NCBI GenBank assembly: GCA_902792555.1
Contig: CADAZW010000014.1
Location: 1-33,842, forward strand
Direction of reading: 5' to 3'
Origin: an uncultured Bacteroidales bacterium
Lineage (GTDB): Bacteria; Bacteroidota; Bacteroidia; Bacteroidales; Bacteroidaceae
DNA length: 33,842 bases
Shown: positions 1 through 6,955 of the stretch, one piece after another
Position numbering within the stretch: position 1 is the stretch's first letter
Layout of the letters: every line of letters starts with the position of its first letter
Made by a program: the position numbers and the translations under genes
Notes under the pieces: model-generated
Seen by the model: the letters and a program-made list of their open reading frames with translations, nothing else
Database searches by the model: none
What the model was told of the DNA's origin: nothing

Positions 1-3
1 TCC

Positions 4-66
4 ACGGGATTAGTTTATTTTTCCACGGGATTAAAACTTTTTTGAACGGGATTAGATTAAACTTAG
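4..66. repeat. 21-bp-period tandem array A (at least 3 units, runs off the window edge)
   Basis: The core ACGGGATTA recurs at 4, 25 and 46, exactly 21 bp apart, separated by T/A-rich filler. The array is cut by the window start, so its length is unknown. The third unit (ACGGGATTAGATTAAACTT) closely resembles units of the array at 29780-29842 (CGCGATTAGATTTGACTT). The rest of 67-208 holds small dyads (for example AATGCAG/CTGCATT near 149-172) but no gene that I can support. Confidence 0.8.
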
Positions 67-208
67 GCAATGATCACGCAAAAGACTCGGAATAAAAGTC
101 TCATGTCTATTCTAATCAACGCTGCTAAGCAATAAACATACAACTAATGCAGTCAGAATTGGCTGCATTATGAGTAATCTGTGCCAACATTTATATCATT
201 GCTAAAAT

Positions 209-586
209 TTATATACAAAGATATAAATTGTAAGCTATGCTGCATACGACATAAATGTATATAATAGTTCCTATATGCCGTTCTATGAAAGTCCGGTCGT
301 ATGCGCTGTTGTCATGCACTGCAATGACAAGGTCGTGAATTTCTTTCTTTGCTTCCTCTGCCGGCAATGATGTTATGGCAGTCAGTTCTTCGTCAGTGAA
401 GTCGTACATCCCTAATAGTTTTCGAGGGAATCTTCGGAATCTCCCCATAAGTCTTATGACAGCCTGCTCTTTCAGCTCTTGGTCGTCGAAGACAAACGCA
501 ATGTGCAGCTTTTCAATGCTGTATCGCTTTATCCATTGGTTAATGCGCCCTCTAAATCTTTTCAGTTTTCGTAGGAAGTTGTTCAT
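209..586 (-). CDS. hypothetical protein, 125 aa
   Basis: I do not recognise this protein. It has a basic N-terminus (KLKRFRGRINQWIKRY), a middle part rich in charged residues and a hydrophobic, Tyr-rich C-terminus (TIIYIYVVCSIAYNLYLCI) that could be one membrane segment or read-out into AT-rich DNA. Its start lies inside the 3' end of the GNAT gene on the same strand (35-bp overlap), which suggests co-transcription. The DNA is clearly more AT-rich than the neighbouring genes, so it may be recently acquired, truncated, or not a gene at all. Confidence 0.4.
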   Translation of the reverse strand: MNNFLRKLKRFRGRINQWIKRYSIEKLHIAFVFDDQELKEQAVIRLMGRFRRFPRKLLGMYDFTDEELTAITSLPAEEAKKEIHDLVIAVHDNSAYDRTFIERHIGTIIYIYVVCSIAYNLYLCI

Positions 587-1040
587 TGCTGGTCGTAATT
601 TGTTGTTTGGAAATATTAGGACGCAGCTGATAGACGTTGGTCTGCTTGGTTTCCATCAGCTGTGAGTAGATGTGGTTGGCAGCGTGGCGCGAGGGCCGCG
701 AGGTGAGCATCAGCTTGGCGGTGGGGTAGAGGTGGTGGGCTTCGCTGATGGCGGTCTCCACCATCTGGCGGCCGAGCCCCTGCCCTTGGTGGCTATGGGC
801 AATGACCACGTCCTCCAGCCAGACGGTGAGGCCGCAGGGATGGAGGGTGGCGCAGAGGGTGAACATGCCGATGGCCTCATCACCCTCGCGTATTATATAA
901 AGGTGGGTGTGGCTGTCGCTGACTATCTGGCTCAGCTGCCCGATGGTGAGGGGTTGAGCGGTGGCGCTGAGCTCGGGCAGCAGCCTATTGACGGCGGCAA
1001 GGGCCTCGGTGGTGGCGGTGGTCTGTTCGGTTATCTGCAT
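552..1040 (-). CDS. GNAT-family N-acetyltransferase
   Basis: This protein probably transfers an acetyl group from acetyl-CoA to an unknown amine. The acetyl-CoA-binding signature of the GNAT fold is visible (SHQGQGLGRQMVE, of the Q/RxxGxG/A type), preceded by a beta strand (VWLEDVVIA) and followed by the helix that completes motif A. An in-frame ATG at 1058 would give 168 aa. I prefer the ATG at 1040 (162 aa) because the -7 box at 1063-1070 would place the transcription start at about 1056, on top of the upstream ATG. The last ~20 residues (NISKQQITTSNEQLPTKTEKI region) are low-complexity and overlap the next gene. The substrate cannot be read from the sequence. Confidence 0.8.
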   Translation of the reverse strand: MQITEQTTATTEALAAVNRLLPELSATAQPLTIGQLSQIVSDSHTHLYIIREGDEAIGMFTLCATLHPCGLTVWLEDVVIAHSHQGQGLGRQMVETAISEAHHLYPTAKLMLTSRPSRHAANHIYSQLMETKQTNVYQLRPNISKQQITTSNEQLPTKTEKI

Positions 1041-1062
1041 GGTGTGGCTATATTGCATGGTG

Positions 1063-1070
1063 CAAAGTTA
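1063..1070 (-). promoter_or_regulatory. putative Bacteroidota -7 box for the GNAT gene
   Basis: On the minus strand the sequence TAACTTTG matches the TAnnTTTG -7 consensus of the Bacteroidota housekeeping sigma factor. No good -33 TTTG is seen at the usual distance. That position is partly covered by the palindrome at 1088-1106. Confidence 0.5.
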
Positions 1071-1087
1071 GTGAAAAAGATGCATAT

Positions 1088-1106
1088 GTCTGCCATTTTG
1101 GCAGAC
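1088..1106. promoter_or_regulatory. perfect 19-bp palindrome between GNAT gene and clpB
   Basis: GTCTGCCA-TTT-TGGCAGAC is a perfect 8-bp inverted repeat with a 3-bp centre, 82 bp upstream of the clpB start and in the -33 region of the divergent GNAT promoter. It is not the CIRCE sequence bound by HrcA. It has the form of a dimeric-repressor operator, and with clpB beside it a heat-shock or protein-stress regulator is a reasonable guess, but no regulator is identified here. Confidence 0.5.
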
Positions 1107-1187
1107 TGTGTTTTTGGTACGCCGATTGAAATTGGGTAGGCAGAAGGGTTACAAGATAAATTGATAACAAATTAAAAAAGAGATACT

Positions 1188-3791
1188 ATGAACTTAGACA
1201 AATTTACAATCAAAGCAAGCGAGGCCCTGCAGAAGGCTGTGCGCAAGGCGCAGCAGATGGGCCAGCAGGCCGTGGAGCCTGAGCACCTCTACTGGGGCAT
1301 CCAGGAGGAGGGCGACAATGTGCTGGGCTTTGTCTATGGCAAGCTCGGCGTGAATGGCGACGGTCTGCGCCGTGCCGTGGAGGCACAGATCAGCTCGCTG
1401 CCCAAGGTCAGCGGCGGCGAGCCTTACCTGAGCCGCGACACCCAGAAGGTGGTGGAGCAGGCTGAGACTCTGGCCCAGAAGATGGGCGATGAGTTTGTGG
1501 GCATCGAGGTGCTGCTGCTGGCTGTCATTGACACCGGCTGCACCATGAGCCGTCTGATGAAGGATGCCGGCATTACCCGTGACGGCCTGCTGAAGGCCGT
1601 GCAGGAACTCCGTGGCGGCGAGAGCGTCAAGTCGGCCAGTGCCGAGGAGAACTACCAGTCGCTGGAGAAGTATGCCCGCGACCTTGTGAAGGCTGCCCGC
1701 GAGGGTAAGCTGGACCCCGTCATCGGCCGTGACGACGAGATTCGCCGCGTGCTACAGATACTGAGCCGCCGCACCAAGAACAACCCCATCCTGCTGGGTG
1801 AGCCGGGCACCGGCAAGACAGCCATCGTGGAGGGCCTGGCCGAGCGTATCATGAAGGGCGATGTGCCCGAGAACCTTAAGAACAAACGACTGTTGTCGCT
1901 TGACATGGGTGCGCTGCTGGCCGGTGCCAAGTATAAGGGCGAGTTTGAGGAGAGGCTCAAGAGCGTTGTGAAGGAGGTGGAGCGCAGCAATGGCGAGATA
2001 ATCCTCTTTATTGACGAGATTCACACCCTGGTGGGTGCCGGTGGCGGTCAGGGTGCCATGGATGCTGCCAACATACTGAAGCCGGCCCTCAGCCGAGGCG
2101 AGCTGCGCAGCATCGGTGCCACCACCCTCGATGAGTATCAGAAATACTTTGAGAAGGACAAGGCCCTGGAGCGCCGATTCCAAATGGTGATGGTTGACGA
2201 GCCGTCGGCAGAGGACAGCATATCCATCCTCCGCGGACTGAAGGAGCGCTACGAGAACCACCACAAGGTAAGGATTCAGGACGATGCTGTGATAGCCGCT
2301 GTCACGCTGAGTGAGCGCTATATCACCAACCGCTTCCTGCCCGACAAGGCCATCGACCTGATGGACGAGGCTGCCGCCATGCTCCGCATAGAGCGCGACT
2401 CGATGCCGCAGGAGCTGGACGAGGTGAAGCGCCGTCTGGGCCAGCTGGAGATTGAGCGCGAGGCCATCAAGCGCGAGAATGATGAGGCCAAGCTGCGTCA
2501 GCTCTCCGCAGAGATAAGCAACCTGCAGGAGCAGGCCAGCTCGATGCAGGCTAAGTGGCAGCATGAGAAGGACCTGGTGAACAAGATACAGCAGAACAAG
2601 CAGCAGATAGAGACCCTGCGCTTTGAGGCCGAGCGCGCCGAGCGCGAGGGCAACTATGCCCAGGTGGCTGAGATACGTTATGGCAAGCTCAAGGCCCTGG
2701 AGGACGAGATACGCAGCGTGCAGGCTGAGCTGGCTACCGCCCAGGGCGGCCAGGCAATGATCAAGGAGGAAGTGACTGCCGACGACATTGCCGAGGTGGT
2801 GAGCCGCTGGACCGGAGTGCCCGTGCAGCGCATGCTGCAGAGCGAGCGTGAGAAACTGCTTCATATGGAGGAGGAGCTCCATCGCCGCATCATCGGTCAG
2901 GACGAGGCGATCAGTGCCGTCAGCGATGCCGTAAGGCGCAGCCGTGCCGGAGTGCAAGACCCCAAGCGACCGATAGGCTCGTTTATCTTTATGGGTACTA
3001 CAGGCGTTGGCAAGACCGAGCTGGCCAAGGCGCTGGCCGACTACCTCTTTAACGACGAGACCATGATGACGCGTATTGATATGAGCGAGTATCAGGAGAA
3101 ATTCAGCGTGAGCCGTCTGATAGGTGCCCCTCCGGGTTATGTAGGATATGATGAGGGCGGTCAGCTGACCGAGGCTGTAAGGCGCAAGCCCTATAGCGTG
3201 GTGCTCTTTGATGAGATAGAGAAGGCCCATCCTGACGTGTTTAACATTCTGCTGCAGGTGCTCGACGATGGCCGCCTTACCGACAACAAGGGAAGGACTG
3301 TGAACTTCAAGAATACCATTATCATCATGACCAGCAACCTGGGCAGCCACTACATCCAGGAGCGTATGGCCGAGATGGATGGTAAGAGCAGCAGCGAACG
3401 CGACAGCATAATGGAGCAGACGCGCCAGAAGGTGCTGGAGATGCTCAAACAGCAAATCAGGCCGGAGTTTATCAATCGTATTGACGACATAATACTCTTC
3501 CAGCCTCTCACCCGCGAGCAGGCCGACGAGATTGTGCGCCTGCAAGTGGCAGCTGTCAACAGCAACCTCAAGGAGAATGGTATAGAACTCCGTGTGAGCG
3601 ATGCTGCAGTGCATGCCCTTGGCGAGCTGGGCTTCGACCCCGAGTTTGGTGCACGCCCCATCAAGAGGGCTATCCAGCGCTATTTGCTTAATGACCTCAG
3701 CAAGGCCATCTTGGCCGACTCGGCGCTCGACAAGACCAAGCCTATCTTGGCTGATCTGCAAGGCGGCAAGATAGTGTTCAGCAATGAGTAA
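1188..3791 (+). CDS. clpB: ATP-dependent chaperone ClpB (Hsp100 disaggregase)
   Basis: ClpB is a cytoplasmic hexameric disaggregase that pulls proteins out of aggregates together with DnaK/DnaJ/GrpE. All family parts are present in 867 aa, the usual length: a Clp N domain (about 1-145), a first AAA module with Walker A GEPGTGKT at 204-211 and Walker [16 protein letters not shown], the long charged coiled-coil M domain (about 400-525) that separates ClpB from ClpA and ClpC, a second AAA module with Walker A GTTGVGKT at 603-610 and Walker [12 protein letters not shown], and a C-terminal domain with FINRIDDII and [10 protein letters not shown]. The presence of the M domain and lack of a ClpP-binding IGF loop support ClpB. 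It stands alone between a palindromic site upstream and a terminator downstream. Confidence 0.98.
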   Translation: MNLDKFTIKASEALQKAVRKAQQMGQQAVEPEHLYWGIQEEGDNVLGFVYGKLGVNGDGLRRAVEAQISSLPKVSGGEPYLSRDTQKVVEQAETLAQKMGDEFVGIEVLLLAVIDTGCTMSRLMKDAGITRDGLLKAVQELRGGESVKSASAEENYQSLEKYARDLVKAAREGKLDPVIGRDDEIRRVLQILSRRTKNNPILLGEPGTGKTAIVEGLAERIMKGDVPENLKNKRLLSLDMGALLAGAKYKGEFEERLKSVVKEVERSNGEIILFIDEIHTLVGAGGGQGAMDAANILKPALSRGELRSIGATTLDEYQKYFEKDKALERRFQMVMVDEPSAEDSISILRGLKERYENHHKVRIQDDAVIAAVTLSERYITNRFLPDKAIDLMDEAAAMLRIERDSMPQELDEVKRRLGQLEIEREAIKRENDEAKLRQLSAEISNLQEQASSMQAKWQHEKDLVNKIQQNKQQIETLRFEAERAEREGNYAQVAEIRYGKLKALEDEIRSVQAELATAQGGQAMIKEEVTADDIAEVVSRWTGVPVQRMLQSEREKLLHMEEELHRRIIGQDEAISAVSDAVRRSRAGVQDPKRPIGSFIFMGTTGVGKTELAKALADYLFNDETMMTRIDMSEYQEKFSVSRLIGAPPGYVGYDEGGQLTEAVRRKPYSVVLFDEIEKAHPDVFNILLQVLDDGRLTDNKGRTVNFKNTIIIMTSNLGSHYIQERMAEMDGKSSSERDSIMEQTRQKVLEMLKQQIRPEFINRIDDIILFQPLTREQADEIVRLQVAAVNSNLKENGIELRVSDAAVHALGELGFDPEFGARPIKRAIQRYLLNDLSKAILADSALDKTKPILADLQGGKIVFSNE

Positions 3792-3817
3792 AGCTTTTGA
3801 AAGACTATATTTGATTA

Positions 3818-3861
3818 GGGCCTTTCCGTGATAAAAAACGGAAGGGTCCTCTTCTTTTTTG
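3818..3861 (+). terminator. rho-independent terminator after clpB
   Basis: GGGCCTTTCCGT (3818-3829) pairs with ACGGAAGGGTCC (3838-3849) over 12 bp, including two G-U pairs, around an 8-nt loop. It is followed by CUCUUCUUUUUU. Confidence 0.85.
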
Positions 3862-3903
3862 TATGAGTTTGGATGACAAGGAACAGTTTTTTCAGTGAGA
3901 AAG

Positions 3904-3934
3904 TTGGTCGTTTCGTGAAAATGTGCTAATTTTG
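3904..3934 (+). promoter_or_regulatory. promoter of the L25-pth-S4 operon
   Basis: TTG at 3904-3906, a 20-bp gap, and TAATTTTG at 3927-3934 match the Bacteroidota promoter layout. Transcription would start near 3941, leaving an untranslated leader of about 80 nt before the L25 gene. Confidence 0.7.
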
Positions 3935-4020
3935 CCGCGCTTTTTAGGCTACATATACGTGTGATGGCAGATTAAGCTAGAGAAAAAACTTAATTTAGAG
4001 TAACACAAAAACTTTAAGAA

Positions 4021-4629
4021 ATGAAGACATTTGAACTTAAGGGCACTGCCCGTGTTGCTGGCGGCAAGAGGGCTGCCAAGATTCTTCGTGCCACTGGCGC
4101 AATTCCCTGCAATCTCTACGGCGTGGAGAAGGATGCAGACGGCAAGGCTGTGGCTACCAGTTTCAGCGTAACCTTTGAGGCTGTACGCAAGCTCATCTAC
4201 ACTCCCGAGATTTTCGTGGTTAACCTCGACATCGACGGCAAGGTATGCAAGGCCGTGATGAGGGAACTGCAGTTCCATCCCGTGAAGGACAACGTCCTGC
4301 ACATCGATTTCTACCAGATTACCGACGACAAGCCTATCGTGATGGCTGTGCCCGTTACTTATAGCGGTCACGCTGTCGGTGTACGCGAAGGTGGTGCTTT
4401 CCGCTCGCTTATCCGCAACCTTAAGGTAAAGGCTACTTATGACAAGATTCCCGAGCGCCTCGACATCGATATCACAGAGCTTGGCATCGGCAAGTCCATC
4501 ATCGTTGGCGACCTCGACTTTGAGGGCCTTGAGATTGTAACTCCCAAGCAGGCACTGGTTTGCACAGTCAAGGCTACCCGCAACTCCAAGTCTGCTGACG
4601 AGGAGGAAGGAGAGGCTACTGAGGCATAA
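4021..4629 (+). CDS. rplY: 50S ribosomal protein L25/general stress protein Ctc
   Basis: This protein binds 5S rRNA in the large ribosomal subunit. The 202-aa length fits the two-domain Ctc/TL5 form rather than the short E. coli L25. The N-terminal L25 domain (about 1-95) has the typical opening FELKGTARVAGGKRAAKILRATG, followed by IPCNLYG and FHPVKDNVLHIDFYQI. A TL5-type beta domain (about 100-185) contains VPVTYSGHAVGVREGG and ending segments LDIDITELGIGKSIIVGDL. The tail is acidic (ADEEEGEATEA). It leads an operon with pth 30 bp downstream, a common pairing in bacteria that links ribosome and tRNA recycling. Confidence 0.96.
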   Translation: MKTFELKGTARVAGGKRAAKILRATGAIPCNLYGVEKDADGKAVATSFSVTFEAVRKLIYTPEIFVVNLDIDGKVCKAVMRELQFHPVKDNVLHIDFYQITDDKPIVMAVPVTYSGHAVGVREGGAFRSLIRNLKVKATYDKIPERLDIDITELGIGKSIIVGDLDFEGLEIVTPKQALVCTVKATRNSKSADEEEGEATEA

Positions 4630-4659
4630 GATTCCCCCCACCGGACAAGGATTAGGATC

Positions 4660-5292
4660 ATGCTAGGCTTTCTGAAGAAGCTGTTTTCCTGTCCCTGCCA
4701 CACGGAGGAAACTTCAAATCCCCAAGAGATGAACTATCTGGTTGTTGGGCTCGGTAATATAGGCAACGAGTATTCGGGCACACGCCACAATATTGGATTT
4801 ATGGTATTGGATGCCCTTGCCGGGGCATCCAATATTGCTTTTGAGGATAAGCGTTACGGTTTCGTGGCAGAGATGAGGCTGAGGGGACACAGGGTGACTC
4901 TCCTCAAGCCTTCCACATATATGAACCTCAGCGGCAATGCTGTGCGCTACTGGGTGAAGCAGAAGAAGATAGAGCCCGAGCGCCTGCTGATAGTCAGCGA
5001 TGACATTGCCCTGCCTTTTGGCACGCTGCGGATGAAGCCCTCCGGCAGCGAGGGAGGCCACAATGGTCTGAAGAGTATCACCCAGTGTCTGGGCTCCAAC
5101 CAGTATGCTCGCCTGCGTTTTGGCATAGGCAATGAGTTTGCCAGGGGCCATCAAGTGGACTTCGTCCTCAGCAAGTTTACCGACGAGGAGAGTGCTGCCA
5201 TGGCCGAGCGTCTGCAGCAGGCAGGCGAGGCCGTGAAGGCTTTTGTGCTCAGTGGCGTGCAGTTTGCCATGAACAATTATAACAACAAATAA
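4660..5292 (+). CDS. pth: peptidyl-tRNA hydrolase
   Basis: Pth cleaves peptidyl-tRNA released by stalled or aborted ribosomes and so recycles tRNA. The family core begins at NYLVVGLGNIGNEYSGTRHNIGF, which contains the catalytic His of the TRHN motif. LKPSTYMNLSG, the DDIALPFGTLRMKPSGSEGGHNGLKSI block and LRFGIGNE follow, all diagnostic. From the ATG at 4660 it is 210 aa and carries a 23-residue extension (MLGFLKKLFSCPC...) before the core; the ATG at 4729 would give the standard ~187-aa enzyme. I keep the longer start but cannot decide. A perfect 12-bp hairpin (4805-4834) lies inside the reading frame. Confidence 0.95.
   Translation: MLGFLKKLFSCPCHTEETSNPQEMNYLVVGLGNIGNEYSGTRHNIGFMVLDALAGASNIAFEDKRYGFVAEMRLRGHRVTLLKPSTYMNLSGNAVRYWVKQKKIEPERLLIVSDDIALPFGTLRMKPSGSEGGHNGLKSITQCLGSNQYARLRFGIGNEFARGHQVDFVLSKFTDEESAAMAERLQQAGEAVKAFVLSGVQFAMNNYNNK
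4805..4834. repeat. perfect 12-bp inverted repeat inside pth
   Basis: TATTGGATGCCC (4805-4816) and GGGCATCCAATA (4823-4834) are exact reverse complements around a 6-nt loop. An upstream copy of part of the left arm, CAATATTGGAT (4788-4798), can also pair perfectly with ATCCAATATTG (4827-4837), giving two competing hairpins in the 5' part of the coding region. Confidence 0.75.
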
Positions 5293-5341
5293 CTCTTCAA
5301 TCCTTCAATTTTTTAATTCTTTAATTTTTTAATTTTTCATA

Positions 5342-5749
5342 GTGGAGGCCAGAATAGATAAATGGTTGTGGGCAGCCCGTATATTTAAGACGCGAACCAT
5401 TGCTGCCGACGCCTGCAAGAATGGACGTGTCACCAAGGGTGGCGCACGCCTTAAGGCTTCCCACATGGTGAAGGAGGGCGATGTGATAGATGTGCGCAAG
5501 CCGCCCATCACTTATTCTTTTCGCATTCTGAGAGCTATTGAGAAAAGGGTAGGGGCAAAGATGCTACCGGAGATTCTGGAGAATGTAACAGCGCCCGAGC
5601 AGTATGAACTGCTGGAAATGAGCCGTGTGAGCGGATTTATCGACAGAGCACGAGGCACTGGACGTCCTACCAAGAAGGACCGCCGCGCCCTTGACGACTT
5701 CAATACTCCAATATTTTTGGATACAGACTTCGATTTTGACGAAGATTAG
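5342..5749 (+). CDS. S4-domain RNA-binding protein, Hsp15 (HslR) family
   Basis: The N-terminal S4 RNA-binding fold is clear (EARIDKWLWAARIFKTRTIAADACKNGRVTKGG, about residues 2-34), followed by VKEGDVIDVRKPP. E. coli Hsp15 binds stalled 50S subunits carrying peptidyl-tRNA, which fits its place right after pth. The length of 135 aa is normal. The start is GTG at 5342; no nearby ATG retains the S4 motif. The C-terminus is strongly acidic (DTDFDFDED). The 49-bp gap from pth is a run of AT-rich spacer repeats, and a terminator overlaps the stop codon. Confidence 0.9.
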   Translation: MEARIDKWLWAARIFKTRTIAADACKNGRVTKGGARLKASHMVKEGDVIDVRKPPITYSFRILRAIEKRVGAKMLPEILENVTAPEQYELLEMSRVSGFIDRARGTGRPTKKDRRALDDFNTPIFLDTDFDFDED

Positions 5750-5779
5750 CCGGAGATTATTGAGATTTCCGGCTTTTTT
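5748..5779 (+). terminator. rho-independent terminator after the S4-protein gene
   Basis: AGCCGGA (5748-5754) pairs with TCCGGCT (5768-5774), followed by a run of six T. It begins within the stop codon of the S4-domain gene and overlaps the -33 element of the next promoter. Confidence 0.75.
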
Positions 5780-5789
5780 GTTATTTTTG
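5760..5789 (+). promoter_or_regulatory. promoter of the ATPase/DUF4435 pair
   Basis: TTG at 5760-5762, a 19-bp gap and TATTTTTG at 5782-5789 fit the Bacteroidota consensus. It is embedded in the preceding terminator and would give a leader of about 200 nt that contains the GC-rich hairpin block at 5875-5960. Confidence 0.6.
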
Positions 5790-5863
5790 CAAACGGATAA
5801 GAAGACAAACCTTTGAGGATAGAAGGCTTAACACTATTATACTTTATCGCTTGCAACAACTTA

Positions 5864-5971
5864 AATTTCTAATTGCCGCTTCGCTCTCAGACTCTCTTTT
5901 GTCAGCCCGCGCCGCTGGCGCGACCACAGACAGAGTCTTTGCGATGCCTTCGGCATTCCTAATTTCTAATT
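5864..5971. repeat. GC-rich hairpin block flanked by 11-bp direct repeats
   Basis: AATTTCTAATT occurs at 5864-5874 and 5961-5971 and encloses an 86-bp GC-rich block in otherwise AT-rich DNA. Inside are nested dyads: AGACTCT (5889-5895) with AGAGTCT (5932-5938), CGCGCC-GCT-GGCGCG (5908-5922), and ATGCC-TTC-GGCAT (5944-5956). It resembles a small non-autonomous palindromic element dropped into a spacer. It carries no coding capacity. Confidence 0.6.
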
Positions 5972-6001
5972 CCTAATTTTTAATTCCTAACTTAAAAGCG
6001 T

Positions 6002-6838
6002 ATGGTTGCCAATTACATAGAACAGATAGAGATTGAGAGCCTGTGGAACGGGCGCCGCCACATATGCTGGCAGTTAAATCCCGATGTCAACATCCTTAGT
6101 GGTGTCAATGGCATGGGCAAGACCACAATTCTCAACCGTGTGGTCAGTGAGCTTGAGGCCCTCAACGATGCCGTGCCAAGCACCTCCCTTAGGGAGCCCC
6201 GTACGTCAAATGTGCATATCACTCTCGCTCCGCAGGATGCCACCGAGGTGAGGTTTGACGTGGTACGCAGTTTTGACAACACGATGATTCCCACCTCGCT
6301 GGCGGCCAAGATAACTGACGGCATAATCCGCTCCGAACTCGACTGGCATCTTTATGAGCTGCAGCGCCGCTATCTGGATTATCAGGTCAATGTGGGCAAC
6401 CGCATGATACAGATTCTCACTGCCGGCGGAGCCAACGCGCAGCAGGAAGCCATGCAGGTCAGCAGTGCCAAGACGGAGTTCCACGATATCATCGACTCTC
6501 TCTTCAGCGAGACTCTCAAGACCATCGACCGCAGCAGCAATGAGTTGGCCTTCATGCAGTTTGGTGAGCGCCTGTCGCCCTACCGCCTTTCCTCGGGCGA
6601 GAAGCAGATGCTTATCATCCTGCTTACCGTGCTTCTGCAGAACCAGCAGCCCTATATCTTGCTGATGGATGAGCCCGAAGCCAGTCTCCACGTAGAGTGG
6701 CAGCAGCGCCTGGTAAGCATCATACGCAAGATGAATCCCAAGGTCCAGGTTATCCTCACCACCCACTCGCCAGCCCTCATCATGGACGGATGGCTTGACT
6801 CCGTGACCGAGGTAAGCGATATAGTAGTGGACCAATAG
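6002..6838 (+). CDS. AAA/ABC-type ATPase (AAA_21/OLD-like), partner of DUF4435 protein
   Basis: This is a cytoplasmic ABC/SMC-like ATPase of 278 aa. Visible motifs are Walker A GVNGMGKTT (34-42), an ABC signature SSGEKQML near residue 200, Walker B ILLMDEPEASLH near 220 and the switch His in TTHSPALI near 254. No nuclease or TOPRIM domain is attached. The next gene, 117 bp downstream, encodes a DUF4435 protein, the TOPRIM-like partner seen in the PARIS anti-phage system (AriA ATPase plus AriB) and a split version of the OLD layout. As I recall AriA is considerably longer. Similar pairs appear in many Bacteroidales genomes, so a housekeeping DNA or RNA role is also possible. Confidence 0.85.
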   Translation: MVANYIEQIEIESLWNGRRHICWQLNPDVNILSGVNGMGKTTILNRVVSELEALNDAVPSTSLREPRTSNVHITLAPQDATEVRFDVVRSFDNTMIPTSLAAKITDGIIRSELDWHLYELQRRYLDYQVNVGNRMIQILTAGGANAQQEAMQVSSAKTEFHDIIDSLFSETLKTIDRSSNELAFMQFGERLSPYRLSSGEKQMLIILLTVLLQNQQPYILLMDEPEASLHVEWQQRLVSIIRKMNPKVQVILTTHSPALIMDGWLDSVTEVSDIVVDQ

Positions 6839-6955
6839 AAGAGTTGAAAATTGAAAAATTGAAAAATTTAAGAACTGAAGAATTGTATTTTCTTTTTTTC
6901 TACTTTTCCGTTTTTCAGTTTTTCCATTCTTAAAATTCTGTTTTTAGAAAAAGCA
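6839..6955. repeat. AT-rich spacer repeats between ATPase and DUF4435 genes
   Basis: The gap begins with repeats of TTGAAAAA (6845-6870) and continues with pyrimidine-rich TTTTTC variants. It contains no open frame or convincing promoter, so the two genes are probably co-transcribed. Confidence 0.5.

Noticed and set aside
149-172. terminator after the 125-aa gene
   Set aside because: AATGCAG/CTGCATT forms a 7-bp stem but there is no T-run on either strand.
1752-3761. 669-residue open frame antisense to clpB
   Set aside because: Long antisense frames are a by-product of the high-GC codon use of clpB. The peptide has no known motifs and no promoter. The same holds for long antisense frames in nuoCD, nuoH, nuoL and nuoM.
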